Positions 38,337 through 52,846 are shown, counted from the stretch's first letter. The stretch: DNA of 64,000 nucleotides from Paracidobacterium acidisoli (GCF_003428625.2 NZ_QVQT02000003.1:782091-846090), one strand, 5' to 3'. The notes: generated by a model not told the origin, from the letters alone. Numbers and translations are program-made.

Positions 38337-38412
38337 TGGGGCGGCTAGTGGGGATCGAACCCACGACATCCTGAGCCACAGTCAGGCGTTCTGCCGCTGA
38401 ACTATAGCCGCC
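38337..38412 (-). tRNA. tRNA-His (GTG)
   Basis: Reverse strand, 76 nt including the extra 5' G (G-1) and encoded CCA. Acceptor GCGGCTA/TAGCCGC with C73 opposite G-1, anticodon stem CCTGA/TCAGG with loop CTGTGGC (anticodon GTG), T-arm CGTGGGTTCGATCCCCACT. It heads the minus-strand run of three protein genes. Confidence 0.97.
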
Positions 38413-38483
38413 ATCCAGAGCTTGATTGTAGCATCTGCAGCAGGTGTCCGCACCTTTGCGCATCCTATGTTGAGGCAGGATTT

Positions 38484-39050
38484 ATGCCTATGCAGAGACC
38501 GGCTCAGCCTGAGATCCTTCCTCCGGAAGACGATGCAGCCGCATCGGAGCAGCGTGAAGCGGCAGAGCCGCTGCGGGCGCGCCTGCGCGGCGGCGGCCAG
38601 TTCTTTTCGGATGAGAATCTGGATCTGCTGGCGCATCTGCTGGATGACTGGTTCCGCATTCCGGGGACGCCGATCCGCTTCGGTCTCGACGGCCTTATCG
38701 GACTGGTGCCGGGGCTGGGCGATGTGCTGGCCGGGCTGGCCTCGTGCATTCTGATTTTTGCGGCGTGGCTGCGCGGCGTGCCCTATGTGGCGCTGGCCAG
38801 GATGCTGGTGAATCTGGCGCTCGATGTGCTGATTGGAGCGATTCCGTTCCTGGGCGATGCGTTCGACATTGCATGGAAGGCCAACCGCCGCAACTATGCG
38901 CTGATGACGCGGCACCTTCGCCAGCCGCACCGGCATACGTGGAAGGACTATGTGTTTCTCGCGCTGATCGGCCTGGTGCTGGCGGTAATTTTTGTCACTC
39001 CGCTTCTGGTGCTGGTGTGGATTGCGGCGTGGCTGCTGCACCGAACATAA
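38484..39050 (+). CDS. DUF4112 membrane protein
   Basis: 188 aa. A ~40-aa polar N-terminus is followed by the DUF4112 core: LLDDWFRIPGTPIRFGLDGLIGLVPGLGDVLAG, then RMLVNLALDVLIGAIPFLGDAFDIAWKANRRN. Three to four hydrophobic helices, the last being FLALIGLVLAVIFVTPLLVLVWIAAW. The family is widespread and functionally uncharacterised. It diverges from tRNA-His. Confidence 0.9.
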   Translation: MPMQRPAQPEILPPEDDAAASEQREAAEPLRARLRGGGQFFSDENLDLLAHLLDDWFRIPGTPIRFGLDGLIGLVPGLGDVLAGLASCILIFAAWLRGVPYVALARMLVNLALDVLIGAIPFLGDAFDIAWKANRRNYALMTRHLRQPHRHTWKDYVFLALIGLVLAVIFVTPLLVLVWIAAWLLHRT

Positions 39051-39225
39051 GCTCGCGGCATGCTGTGTTTCCCCCGGCATACGGTGTTCAATGAGAAGAT
39101 GCGCGCGTGCGCGGAGTGTTCCGGAGCACTGCGGCGGCGAGGGCGGATGCGGGCGAGGGCTGCGATACAATCTACTTCAGTTGAAGTCTCCGGCGCGCTG
39201 CAACGGCGCGGATGCGGGATTATGT

Positions 39226-39302
39226 CGGGGCGTAGCGCAGTCTGGTAGCGCATCTGCTTTGGGAGCAGAGGGTCGGGGGTTCGAATCCCTCCGCCCCGAC
39301 CA
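39226..39302 (+). tRNA. tRNA-Pro (TGG)
   Basis: 77 nt with encoded CCA. Acceptor CGGGGCG/CGCCCCG, anticodon stem TCTGC/GCAGA with loop TTTGGGA (anticodon TGG), T-arm GGGGGTTCGAATCCCTC. The 3' end abuts a lower-GC stretch, a usual position for integrated elements, but no second copy of the tRNA 3' end was found in the window. Confidence 0.97.
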
Positions 39303-43787
<4,485 letters not shown>

Positions 43788-43793
43788 ATGGGA

Positions 43794-43829
43794 GGGGGGA
43801 CACGGGAATAACGTGTCCCCCTTCTGTTT
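43794..43829 (+). terminator. Intrinsic terminator after the 40128 lipoprotein gene
   Basis: GGGGGACACG (43795-43804) pairs perfectly with CGTGTCCCCC (43812-43821) around a 7-nt loop, followed by TTCTGTTTT. It separates the lipoprotein gene from the sigma operon. Confidence 0.85.
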
Positions 43830-44234
43830 TCGCTCCCTGAAATGCACGCAGTCCCACTTTTTTTGAAGAACTGATTCTTTGCCTGGTTACCAGATGTCTT
43901 CATTCGATCGTTGTGTTCACTTCTTTGCTGTTTGCGATAGCAGCGTTTCTGTCTGAATGAGGCAATTTGTCAAGACCGTTTACTGCGTTTCACTGAAGAA
44001 TTTACCGGAACACAACGGAGAACTGACCTGGATTTAGTGACCATTTCCGATACTTGGCGCACAGGCCCCAAAAATCTTTCCGGATTCGTCATCGCCGGCG
44101 ATGCTGCGGGCCTGCCTTCCCTTGAAAACTCTCCTGCCGATTGGATAGAGGCGTTTATTTCGCCTCTTCGAGCCAGATGGGATGGGAGGAGGGCAGGTCG
44201 CTGCGCCGCATGGTGCCAGGAAAGGTCAACAGGG
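43830..44234. other. Upstream region of the sigma/anti-sigma operon
   Basis: The sigma reading frame is open back to 44037, but no ribosome site supports those starts. A GGAAC at 44007-44011 could be an ECF-type -35, but I see no matching -10. No other gene is apparent. Confidence 0.4.
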
Positions 44235-44906
44235 ATGAGCATTTTCGGGAACCTGTCGCCAGCCGGTGGGCGAGGCCGCGGCAACCGCGCGCTCAGAACC
44301 GCCGTGGCTGAAGAACCTGGGCCGGAAGCGGTGAGCGCACCACTCTTTGCGCCAGAGGCATGGGAGCCCCAGAGAGAGGAGCCAGAGACTGCACGGATGG
44401 AAGCCGGCTCGAATCTCGAAGAACAGATTCTCGTCTTCTATCGCGAGTACCGCCCCCGGCTTTACCGCTATCTCTGCAGCCTCGAAATCTCCAGTGACCT
44501 GGCAGACGAGATCGTGCAGGAGACCTTTCTTCGGCTTACAGATCAGCTGCAGGCGAAACAGAATATCCAGACGCTGGAAGGCTGGGTCATTCGCGTGGCG
44601 CATAATCTGGCGATCAATGCGTCACGGAAGATGAGACGGGAGATGCATGTGGCGCCGGCAGGCAGAGGCGCTGTCGAGCAGGCCGACCCCGCGCAGAATC
44701 CGGAACAGGCATACCTCGAAAAAGAGCGGCTCCTGCGCATGAAGGCTGCGCTCGAGAGCCTGAATGAGAAACAGCGGCACTGCTTTCTGATGCGCGCGCA
44801 GGGATTTCATTACAAGGACATCGGCCTGACGCTGGGAATCACCTCGCAACGAGCCTGCGCGCTGGTCAAAAAGGCCGCATTGAGACTGGCGGCCATCTGT
44901 GGGTAG
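44235..44906 (+). CDS. ECF-type RNA polymerase sigma factor
   Basis: 223 aa from ATG 44235, selected for AGGAAAGG ~9 nt upstream; the open frame extends 66 codons further, so the start is uncertain. After a ~60-aa low-complexity N-terminus, sigma region 2 reads YREYRPRLYRYLCSLEISSDLADEIVQETFLRL with the helix TLEGWVIRVAHNLAINASRK. Region 4 is LNEKQRHCFLMRAQGFHYKDIGLTLGITSQRACALVKKAALRL with its helix-turn-helix. No regions 1.1 or 3, as expected for ECF sigma. The next gene, a zinc-finger membrane anti-sigma protein, begins 4 nt after the stop (or overlaps by 8 nt at an upstream GTG), so this sigma is almost certainly held by it. Likely targets are the surface genes downstream. Confidence 0.85.
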   Translation: MSIFGNLSPAGGRGRGNRALRTAVAEEPGPEAVSAPLFAPEAWEPQREEPETARMEAGSNLEEQILVFYREYRPRLYRYLCSLEISSDLADEIVQETFLRLTDQLQAKQNIQTLEGWVIRVAHNLAINASRKMRREMHVAPAGRGAVEQADPAQNPEQAYLEKERLLRMKAALESLNEKQRHCFLMRAQGFHYKDIGLTLGITSQRACALVKKAALRLAAICG

Positions 44907-44910
44907 AGCG

Positions 44911-46680
44911 ATGGAGAAACTCAGGCGGCTGCTTGCCCGCGGCCGCGAAGAGCACCTCTCCGACGATCGGCTGGCGAGCCTGTTCTCAGACGAACTGACG
45001 CGCCCTGCCCGGCTCGCCGCACAACGGCATCTGGCCAGGTGCCTGCAATGCCGCGCGCGCCAGACGCGGCTTGAAGACTGGCAGACAGAGCGCATGGTGC
45101 ACCTCTACTCCGAAGCACTGGAGCATGAAGAAGTATTACCGCCGTTGCCGGCTGCGGAGTTCACACGCAGGCTGCGGCAGAAGATCAGGCAGGCTCCGCC
45201 GCCTCGCCCGAGATGGAGACCGCTCTTCCCAATGATTGCGCTGCCGGAGCTGCCGACTATGGACCCAACACTGGCAATCGGCGTCGTGCTGGCTTTTGCT
45301 GCCGTGGTGTCGCTCTTTGTGTGGGGGCGCCAGCGCACGCCAAATATCACCTCCAACACGCTGCTGGTGCGTGCAGAGAACTGGGATGACGCCAGCATGG
45401 CTTCGTCGGGAGGGGTGATCTATCAGGAGGTACGGATCACCACGCCGCGTGTCACGCTGGACCGCGCCATCTATCGGGATGCGCGCGGCAGGCGCCGCCC
45501 AAAGACGGTCAGGCTGAACGAGAGCGAAGAGCAATTAAAGAACCGTCTGTCCGTGGCGGGCGTGAACTGGGAGGCGCCGCTCCTGGCAACGAGCTATCAG
45601 GACTGGCACGACCATCAGCGTATCCGCGCGGACAAGATCAAGCGGAGCGGCAAACGCCTGCTGACGCTGACCACCACAACTCCGGTGGGCGATGTGGCAG
45701 AGGAGACGCTGACGGTGCGCGACACGGATTTCCATCCGGTGAGCCGCTCGGTCGAATTCCGGAACAAAGAGACGGTTGAGATTGCGGAGCTGGATTTCAA
45801 GATCCTGCCCTGGAGCTCCGTCGGTCCAAACGTGTTTGAGCCGGTCGCCGTTTTTGACACAGCGGCTGTGCCCTCGCGCGTGATTCCGTTTCCGCCGCCG
45901 CCCGAAGTCCTGACTCCTGAGCAGCTGGATGAAGCAGAGCTGGGAGCGAGGCTTGTTCTGAACCAGCTCCATGCCGATACCGGCAAGCAGATCGAGTTCG
46001 AGCGAAGCCCGCAGGGAGTGGAAGTGAAGGGCGTGGTGGACACCGAGGAGCAGAAAAGGGAACTGCAGCAACATCTGCTCATGCTGCCTCACGTGACCGC
46101 TTCCATCCAGTGCGTTGCCGACCTGCAGAACGGCCATAACAGCGACGCACAGGCGGCCAGCATCAGGACCGCAGAGATGCCGGATCAGCCTTCGCCGCTG
46201 GAGCTCTTTCTTCTGAAGCGCGGACGCAGCGTAAGCACCATCAACGGCCTTGCGCAGCAGTTGTTCAGCAATGCCCTCACCATCAGCCAGGAGAGCAAGG
46301 CGATCGCCGATCTGCAGGCGCGCTTTGCGCCCGACAGCCAGCAGACGGTGCTTGCGTCCGCAACGCTGACAGAGCTGATCTTCAGCCATCGCGATCGTCT
46401 GAGAGCCGCGCTCAATCAGGAGCGGGAACTGCTGGCCGAAGCGCAGAGCGGGCCGGCGAGCGGAGAGGGCGCTCCGCTGCCGGAACCCTTCTCGCTGATG
46501 GCCGCGGCCCGGAGAAACATGGACCTTTGCAGGGAACTGACAGCTACCAGCGGCGGCGCTACCCGCACCGCCGAAATGATTCTGGCGGATATGTCCGTTT
46601 CACTCGACGAACTTACGGTTGATGCGCGCGCCGTCAACGGCAATCTTCAGAGCGATGCCGCTCTGAAGGCAAAGCAATAG
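44911..46680 (+). CDS. Zinc-finger (ZAS) membrane anti-sigma protein with periplasmic module
   Basis: 589 aa from ATG 44911; GTG 44899, overlapping the sigma stop, is the alternative. The cytoplasmic N-terminus has the ZAS motif RHLARCLQC (H40-x3-C44-x2-C47) that grips ECF sigma factors. One membrane helix at ~118-139 (LAIGVVLAFAAVVSLFVWG). The ~450-aa outer part contains ITTPRVTLDRAIYRDARGRR, SVAGVNWEAPLLATSYQDW, LTLTTTTPVGD and ILPWSSVGPNVFEP, then a BON-like segment (GVEVKGVVDTEEQKRELQQHL) and a helical tail. The whole outer part is homologous to that of the fused protein at 60654. Probably senses an envelope or receptor signal and releases the sigma factor. Confidence 0.82.
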   Translation: MEKLRRLLARGREEHLSDDRLASLFSDELTRPARLAAQRHLARCLQCRARQTRLEDWQTERMVHLYSEALEHEEVLPPLPAAEFTRRLRQKIRQAPPPRPRWRPLFPMIALPELPTMDPTLAIGVVLAFAAVVSLFVWGRQRTPNITSNTLLVRAENWDDASMASSGGVIYQEVRITTPRVTLDRAIYRDARGRRRPKTVRLNESEEQLKNRLSVAGVNWEAPLLATSYQDWHDHQRIRADKIKRSGKRLLTLTTTTPVGDVAEETLTVRDTDFHPVSRSVEFRNKETVEIAELDFKILPWSSVGPNVFEPVAVFDTAAVPSRVIPFPPPPEVLTPEQLDEAELGARLVLNQLHADTGKQIEFERSPQGVEVKGVVDTEEQKRELQQHLLMLPHVTASIQCVADLQNGHNSDAQAASIRTAEMPDQPSPLELFLLKRGRSVSTINGLAQQLFSNALTISQESKAIADLQARFAPDSQQTVLASATLTELIFSHRDRLRAALNQERELLAEAQSGPASGEGAPLPEPFSLMAAARRNMDLCRELTATSGGATRTAEMILADMSVSLDELTVDARAVNGNLQSDAALKAKQ

Positions 46681-46694
46681 GGGCTCATCCGGTT

Positions 46695-49600
46695 ATGTTT
46701 TTATCGTTCATTCGGTTTTTGGCCGCAGGGTCTGTACATCTCCGGCGTGTGTCCGGGAAGGCAAGACCTTCCCGGTGGCTGGTCACGCGGGAAGATGTCT
46801 GCGGCCTTTTCTGTCTGGTTGTTCTGAGCATGGCCGCTGCCGGCTGCTCCAGCGGTTCGTCGGTGAAGGCGGGACCGATTTCGGTTACCAGCTCGACCCA
46901 TACCGGGCAGGTGAGCTCACTGGCTGTCTCGACGGCGGTGAACGTGAGCACGACTCCCGTCAATGACCCCGCAAACGAGGGCGTGGACTGGACCGTAACC
47001 TGCGGCGGCAATCCGGTGACGGGAAGTGTTACCGGGGGAGCCTGCGGCACGCTCGCTCCGACGCACACACCGGGAGGAGCAGCGGCGCTCTATACGGCTC
47101 CCGGGCTGATCCCGCTCGGAACCACGGTGACGATTACGGCAAGCGTCGCCAGCAATCCATCGCAGACCAGCCGCGTCAGACTGACCATTCTGCCGCCGCC
47201 CGTTGCGGTTGCGCTTACGACGTTACCCGCGGTCACTTCTGTCCAGGCAGACGGGACAATCGGTTTTATTGCTCAGGTCACAAACGATCCGACGAACGCC
47301 GGTGTCCAGTGGGCATTGTCATGCGGATCGAGCGACTGCGGCTCATTCAGCGCCACATCGGCGACGAGCACAACCTATACCGCACCCGCGACTGTACCAG
47401 CCAACGGCACGGTGACCATCACCGCGACGTCGATTGCCGACTCCACCAAATCCGCGAGCACGACCATTACGATTGTGGCCCCGCCGCCGCCTGGTCCGAT
47501 CGCGGTCAGCGTCTCTCCCGCGAGCCAGTATGTGGCAACGATCGGATTGGCAAAAACAGCGCACTTCACGGCCACGGTGGCCAACGACTCCGCAAACCAG
47601 GGTGTGGACTGGACACTGAAGTGCGGCAATGCCGCCTGTGGCTCAATCTCCCCCGCGCACACCGCCAGCGGAACCGTCAGTACCTTTGTTGGCCCGACTG
47701 CGATTCCGACCGGTGGGACCGTAACCATCACAGCGACTTCAACAGCCGATCCAGGCAAATCTGCGTCCGCTGTCGTCACGATCGTCACGAATGCGCCCAT
47801 TGTGGTGACCCTGTCGAACGCTCTGCCGGCGGTCATGCCCGCAGGCTCGCAGTCGAGTCTCACCGCAACCGTTGCCAACGATACGCAGAATCTTGGCGTG
47901 AACTGGACGGCAACCTGCGGCAGCGCGGGAGCATGTGGAACCTTCAGTGTGTCCCCGGCGCATACAGTCAGTGGCGGCTCCATCCTCTACACTGCGCCCG
48001 CGGCGATTCCCAGCGGCAATGTGGTGACGATCACCGCGGCTTCTCCGGCCACGACGCCCGCCAATCCCGCTATCGGAACCACGACGATCGTGACGCAGCC
48101 GCCATCGGTCGCATTTTCCCAGTCGCCCCCTGCGTCGTTGACAGGCGGCGCGCAGGCGCCCGTCAGCGCCACCGTTACGAACGACATTCCGCCCGGGGGC
48201 GTCACCTGGACGGTGCAGTGCAACAGCACAGTTGCAGGAGGCTGCGGTGCGATCCTGCCGTACCAGACTGCAAGCGGGGCCACTGCGACTTATACCGCGC
48301 CTCCTGTGACCGCCGCTGGAACCATAGTGACGATCCACGCCACTTCGAATGCAGATTCCAGCGTGACGATAAGCTCGGCCTCTGTTGCCATCCATCCTTC
48401 GACCACGCTTTCGATTGGTTTCATCCCTGCAGCTCCGGCAGAGATGCAACCCGACAGCACGGTGAATCTGAATGCAGCGGTAAGCAACGACTCCACCGGC
48501 GCGGGTGTGGACTGGCAGGTGTGTGCCAGCGGCTGCGGCTTCTTCACGACCAGGCCGGCCGTCCCGGCAATTCCTGCCACAGCGACAACCCCGTATGTCC
48601 CCGCAGTCCCGGCAGTGACGGCGACGAGCGTCCCGGCATGGGCGGATGGACTTCCGATCCCATACACCGCGCCCTCTCAGCAGCCCGCATCCGGCCCGGT
48701 GGCGATCATTGCAGCGGCTCATGCAGATTCCACGACGGCTGTCTCCGCGACGATCGCCATTACTTCCGGTTCAGACGGACCGGCATTGCACGGCAGGGTG
48801 TTTGCCGGAGCGCAGCCCGTTGCGGGAGCTTCCGTGGGTCTGTACGCTGCCGGGACCAGCGGTTACGCGTCAGCCTCCTCAGAACTTTCGGCGCCGGGAG
48901 AACCTCCAGCCGCGACGACCGATAAAAACGGCAACTTCACCATACCCGCCGGATACAGCTGCGCGCAGCCCAACAGCCAGGTGTATCTGGTGGCCATCGG
49001 TGGACAAGTGGGCACGAACGATCCGAACCATGCGTTAACCATGATGACGGCGCTCGGCAGTTGTGACGCTCTCAGCTCCTCTTCGGTGATCGTGAACGAA
49101 GTTACGACCGTCGCTTCCGTCTGGGCGCTGGCGCCCTTCGCGGCGAACGATGCGCTCACCGGAAACACCAGCTATCTCTACATCGGCACAAGCAGCACAA
49201 ATGTCATGGGTCTGGCGAATGCCTTCGCCACAGTCAATAACCTGATCGACATTGCAACGGGCCAGGCGCTCTATACCGTTCCTGCAGGCAATGCAACCGC
49301 GCCTTACGTCGAGATCAATACTATGGCCGACATTCTGAATGCCTGCACGGCAACAAGCGGCGGCGCGGAGGGAGACGGAAGTCCCTGCGGCAACCTGCTT
49401 TCCTATGTCGATCCGCTCTCTTACAATCCTGCGCTCAATCCAACTTCGCCCACGGACACGCTTCAGGCTGCTTTCAATATTGCGCAGCATCCGGACGCAG
49501 GGCTTGGCTATGAATTCGACTTCAACGATCTCTTCACTTTCGCCACACCTGCGGCTCCGTTCCAGCCGATTCTTGCTGCGCAGCCCAACGACTGGTCGCT

Positions 49601-50624
49601 TTCGCTCAACTACACCGGGGGCGGCGGCTTGTCTGCTTCGAGCGCCGTGGGTTCTTTTGCGATCGATTCCTCCGGCGATCTCTGGATCACGGACACCAAA
49701 GCGGGCAGTGTGATTGAGTGGAACGGCCAGGGTGCTGCTCTTTCTCCGTCCAACGGCTTCGAGGCGGGCGGCGGGCCGCTCGCCATCGATGCCGCGGGCG
49801 ACGTCTGGATCTCCGGAGACGGCAGCCTCACAGAGCTGACGAATCTCGGCACGCCCTCTCCCGGAAGCCCGTTCACCGGAGTGCCTGGCGGGGGGATGGA
49901 CATGGCCATCGACGCCCAGGGCAACGTCTGGATCACTTCCGGAGACGGCGTTGCAAAATTCAATAACTTTGGGGTGGAGCTTTCTCCCGGCGCAGGATAC
50001 ACCAACCCCGAAATCACAAATGTGACATCGGTGGCTGTCGACAGCTCCAGCAATATCTGGGTCAGTAACCAGCAGGCCGGGACTGGCGTACCGATCGGAC
50101 TGGCTGAGCTCAGCAATGCAGGCGGCCAGCTCATCTTCGAAGGGTCGGCCAGTTCGATCAGCCCCAACACGCAACTGGCCGCGGACGGCTCCGGCGATAT
50201 ATGGAACGCGGGGAATAACGAAATCTGCAAAGTATCTGCCTACAGCGGAACCACGATACTGCTTCAGAGCTGCTACACGGCCAGCACCAATCGCTCAGAT
50301 TCTCCGAATGTGCTGATCGACAGTCCGCGAGGCACAGCAATCGATGGAGCGGGGAATGCCTGGGTCGCCGGCACCGGAGGCAATTCAGCACAGCAGGCGG
50401 CTTTGGGGGAGATCGTATCGAGCATCGCCGGCAGCTCCAATGCTCCCGATTTTGTTTCTCCCGGCGTCGCCGCAGGCTCTCTGCAGGCCGCAGTCGACGG
50501 CTCCGGCAGCGTGTGGGTCCTGCAGGCAAACAACACGGTAACGGAGTATGTGGGACTGGGAGCGCCCGTCGTCCAGCCCATCGCGCTTGCGGAGCAGAAG
50601 AACAAGCTGGGGGCGAGGCCATGA
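46695..50624 (+). CDS. Large surface lipoprotein: Cys-paired Ig-like repeats plus propeller
   Basis: 1309 aa; ATG 46695 lies 15 nt after the anti-sigma stop. Lipobox MAAAGC. About six to seven Ig-like repeats follow, each with a VDWT-x-x-CG ... CGS-[IFL]-SP ... YTAP ... VTITATS pattern; the two cysteines per repeat probably form disulfides. Next the shared module GRVFAGAQPVAGASVGLYAA, NGNFTIPAGYSC, VNEVTTVASVWALAPF, TDTLQAAFNIAQHPD. Then a propeller with repeated AIDSSGDLWIT / AIDAAGDVWIS / AIDAQGNVWIT blades ending TEYVGLGAPV. It belongs to the sigma operon by position. Probably an outer-surface protein for binding or adhesion; ligand unknown. Confidence 0.82.
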   Translation: MFLSFIRFLAAGSVHLRRVSGKARPSRWLVTREDVCGLFCLVVLSMAAAGCSSGSSVKAGPISVTSSTHTGQVSSLAVSTAVNVSTTPVNDPANEGVDWTVTCGGNPVTGSVTGGACGTLAPTHTPGGAAALYTAPGLIPLGTTVTITASVASNPSQTSRVRLTILPPPVAVALTTLPAVTSVQADGTIGFIAQVTNDPTNAGVQWALSCGSSDCGSFSATSATSTTYTAPATVPANGTVTITATSIADSTKSASTTITIVAPPPPGPIAVSVSPASQYVATIGLAKTAHFTATVANDSANQGVDWTLKCGNAACGSISPAHTASGTVSTFVGPTAIPTGGTVTITATSTADPGKSASAVVTIVTNAPIVVTLSNALPAVMPAGSQSSLTATVANDTQNLGVNWTATCGSAGACGTFSVSPAHTVSGGSILYTAPAAIPSGNVVTITAASPATTPANPAIGTTTIVTQPPSVAFSQSPPASLTGGAQAPVSATVTNDIPPGGVTWTVQCNSTVAGGCGAILPYQTASGATATYTAPPVTAAGTIVTIHATSNADSSVTISSASVAIHPSTTLSIGFIPAAPAEMQPDSTVNLNAAVSNDSTGAGVDWQVCASGCGFFTTRPAVPAIPATATTPYVPAVPAVTATSVPAWADGLPIPYTAPSQQPASGPVAIIAAAHADSTTAVSATIAITSGSDGPALHGRVFAGAQPVAGASVGLYAAGTSGYASASSELSAPGEPPAATTDKNGNFTIPAGYSCAQPNSQVYLVAIGGQVGTNDPNHALTMMTALGSCDALSSSSVIVNEVTTVASVWALAPFAANDALTGNTSYLYIGTSSTNVMGLANAFATVNNLIDIATGQALYTVPAGNATAPYVEINTMADILNACTATSGGAEGDGSPCGNLLSYVDPLSYNPALNPTSPTDTLQAAFNIAQHPDAGLGYEFDFNDLFTFATPAAPFQPILAAQPNDWSLSLNYTGGGGLSASSAVGSFAIDSSGDLWITDTKAGSVIEWNGQGAALSPSNGFEAGGGPLAIDAAGDVWISGDGSLTELTNLGTPSPGSPFTGVPGGGMDMAIDAQGNVWITSGDGVAKFNNFGVELSPGAGYTNPEITNVTSVAVDSSSNIWVSNQQAGTGVPIGLAELSNAGGQLIFEGSASSISPNTQLAADGSGDIWNAGNNEICKVSAYSGTTILLQSCYTASTNRSDSPNVLIDSPRGTAIDGAGNAWVAGTGGNSAQQAALGEIVSSIAGSSNAPDFVSPGVAAGSLQAAVDGSGSVWVLQANNTVTEYVGLGAPVVQPIALAEQKNKLGARP

Positions 50625-50696
50625 GCACGTCCTCCGCCATGCCTGTCTCAAGCCATCATCTTCGAATCACTCAATAGCTTTACAGAAAGGGATGCA

Positions 50697-52778
50697 ATGA
50701 ACATCTCCATTGATATGCGTGTCACTGGCGGCCTGCGATTCGTGAAGACGCCTCTGTCATTGCTTGCTTTGGGAGTCCTGACCCTCGGTGGCTGCGGGAC
50801 CGGACCTTCGGGAAAGCTGGTAGTCGATCCGATTCAGTTTACGAACATCAAGGGGCAGCCGGTATCAGTATCAAGTCCGGTGACGTCGCTGAGCGTGAAC
50901 CAGGGAGCGTATGTGATGGTGACGCTGACCGGCGACACGGAGCTGCTGGGTGCGGACTGGAGCGTGATCTGCGGGAGCGCATTGCCTCCGGGTACGCCGC
51001 TGCCGCCGGGGCAGACACAAGACCTGTCCTGCGGCTCGTTCAGCCCGACGCACACAGCGAGCGGTCCTGTGCCGGGTTATGCGACGAGCGGCGCGGGTTA
51101 TGTGGCGTTCTATACGGCGCCGGCCGCACCACCGAAGGCCGGGGTCGTCACACTCTATGCCAGCTCGACCGCCGATCCCTCCCGGTTCTCCAGCATCACG
51201 CTGCCCATCACCGGCCTGCCGATTTCCGTCGGATTCGCGCCTCAGCCGCCCGCATCGATCGCTCTGGCCGGAACGGTCCAGCTCACGGCAGTGGTGAGCA
51301 ACGATTACAACGCCGGGGGGGCGACCTGGTCGGTGGCCTGTCAGGCCGGTCCCGGCGCCTGTGGGTCGTTCGGCCCGATGCAGACGGAAAGCGGCGCGAT
51401 GACGACATACACCGCGCCGGCCATTGTGCCGGCCGGCGGAGCCGTGACGATCACTGCAACATCGGTTGCCGACCCAACTAAATATGTAAGCGCGACGATT
51501 ACAATTTTGCCGATCAGCGTGAGCATTTCTCCCGTAACGCTTTCCGTGGGAACAAACGAAACAGGCGCTCTGACCGCTGTGGTGACGAATGACGGAGAGA
51601 ATCGCGGCGTCGACTGGAGCGTGAGCTGCACAAACCCGGTCGATCCCGGAAAGTGCGGCTCGGTCTCGCCGCAGCATACAGCCAGTGGCGCTTCGACCAC
51701 CTATACGGCTCCGGCCCTTGCGAACATCGCAGCGGGCAGCACCATTGCGATCACTGCGACTTCGAGCACCGACCCAACGAAAAGCGCGACCGCAACCGTT
51801 ACTGCCGTCAAGGGTCAGCTTGTCTCCGGCATCGCTCAGGCTGCCCAGCACCCGCTGCGCGGCGCACGGGTCTCACTCTATGCGGTGACGACCAGCGAAA
51901 CAGTCCTGAATTCCACGGCCAATGCCGACGATGCGTCCGCTGTCACATCCACAACAACGGACGAGGATGGTAATTTCACGATTCCGTATGGCTATGAGTG
52001 CCCAACGCCCGATACGCAGATGTACCTGGTCTCGACGGGCGGAAATGCCGGCGAGGGTACGAATGACAATCTCGCGCTCATGGCCGCGCTCGGCTCCTGC
52101 TCGAATCTTGACGCATCGCGCTTTGCCGTGAACGAGGCGACAACGGTGGCCGCGGTTTACGCCCTCTCCGTCTTCACCACGGACTACCTGCACATCGGCT
52201 CGCAGAATGCATCGCCGGCGGGAGTCGCCGCTGCATTCGCAACGGCAAAGGACCTCGTCGATGTCACGACAGGGCTGCCTCGCTCGCGCACCGTTTCCGG
52301 CATCGGCGTTGACCCGCAGGCGAAGGTCGATACGCTGGCGGACATCATAGCCGCCTGCGCCTCGACGGCCGGCTCGGTTCCCGGAGACGGAAGTGTCTGC
52401 GATCAGTTCTTCACGGCCAGCAATCCAAAGGCAACGCCGGCCGAGCGGCCCATCAACACGCTTCAGGCAACGCTTGCTCTCGCTCGAAGCGGAACCGGGG
52501 TTGTTGACGCTGCCGGACTGCACCGGCTTGCCGTTTCGAATACCTCCTTCCAACCGGAGCTCGCAGCGCAGCCGGCCGACTGGACTCTTCCGGTGAGCTT
52601 CAGCAACGCGCCGCCGGGCGCGCTTCCGGAGGGTAGAACAGTCTCCGTCGACAGCGCCGGAAATGTCTGGATTCGCAGCGGCGGGAATGGTGCAACAGAA
52701 TTTGTCGGCGCGGCACCTGGCGCAGCGGATCTGAGCACGCCGATTCCCCGCGCCGCCGGGACGGAGAACCAGCCGTGA
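50697..52778 (+). CDS. Surface lipoprotein of the same family with a shortened propeller
   Basis: 693 aa; GAAAGGG 9 nt before ATG 50697. Lipobox LTLGGC. Three to four Ig-like repeats with the same paired-Cys pattern (LDCG/SCGSFSPTHTASG-type; WSVACQAGPGACGSFGP; WSVSCTNPVDPGKCGSVSP). Then the shared module GIAQAAQHPLRGARVSLYAV, GNFTIPYGYEC, VNEATTVAAVYALSVF, INTLQATLALARSG. The propeller is reduced to about one blade (VSVDSAGNVWIRSGG) fused directly to the terminal motif TEFVG, as if blades had been deleted internally relative to the neighbours. Same strand and spacing as the rest of the locus. Confidence 0.78.
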   Translation: MNISIDMRVTGGLRFVKTPLSLLALGVLTLGGCGTGPSGKLVVDPIQFTNIKGQPVSVSSPVTSLSVNQGAYVMVTLTGDTELLGADWSVICGSALPPGTPLPPGQTQDLSCGSFSPTHTASGPVPGYATSGAGYVAFYTAPAAPPKAGVVTLYASSTADPSRFSSITLPITGLPISVGFAPQPPASIALAGTVQLTAVVSNDYNAGGATWSVACQAGPGACGSFGPMQTESGAMTTYTAPAIVPAGGAVTITATSVADPTKYVSATITILPISVSISPVTLSVGTNETGALTAVVTNDGENRGVDWSVSCTNPVDPGKCGSVSPQHTASGASTTYTAPALANIAAGSTIAITATSSTDPTKSATATVTAVKGQLVSGIAQAAQHPLRGARVSLYAVTTSETVLNSTANADDASAVTSTTTDEDGNFTIPYGYECPTPDTQMYLVSTGGNAGEGTNDNLALMAALGSCSNLDASRFAVNEATTVAAVYALSVFTTDYLHIGSQNASPAGVAAAFATAKDLVDVTTGLPRSRTVSGIGVDPQAKVDTLADIIAACASTAGSVPGDGSVCDQFFTASNPKATPAERPINTLQATLALARSGTGVVDAAGLHRLAVSNTSFQPELAAQPADWTLPVSFSNAPPGALPEGRTVSVDSAGNVWIRSGGNGATEFVGAAPGAADLSTPIPRAAGTENQP

Positions 52779-52846
52779 CGATCCACCGGACTCCGAAACA
52801 ACCATACGGCGCAAACCATTCTGAAATGACACGAAGGAGAGGTTGG

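Noticed and set aside
44007..44011. GGAAC as an ECF -35 element for sigma autoregulation; a similar GGAACT at 54795-54800
   Set aside because: Neither has a consistent -10 at the right distance, and the second is only 17 nt before a start codon. Too common to count.
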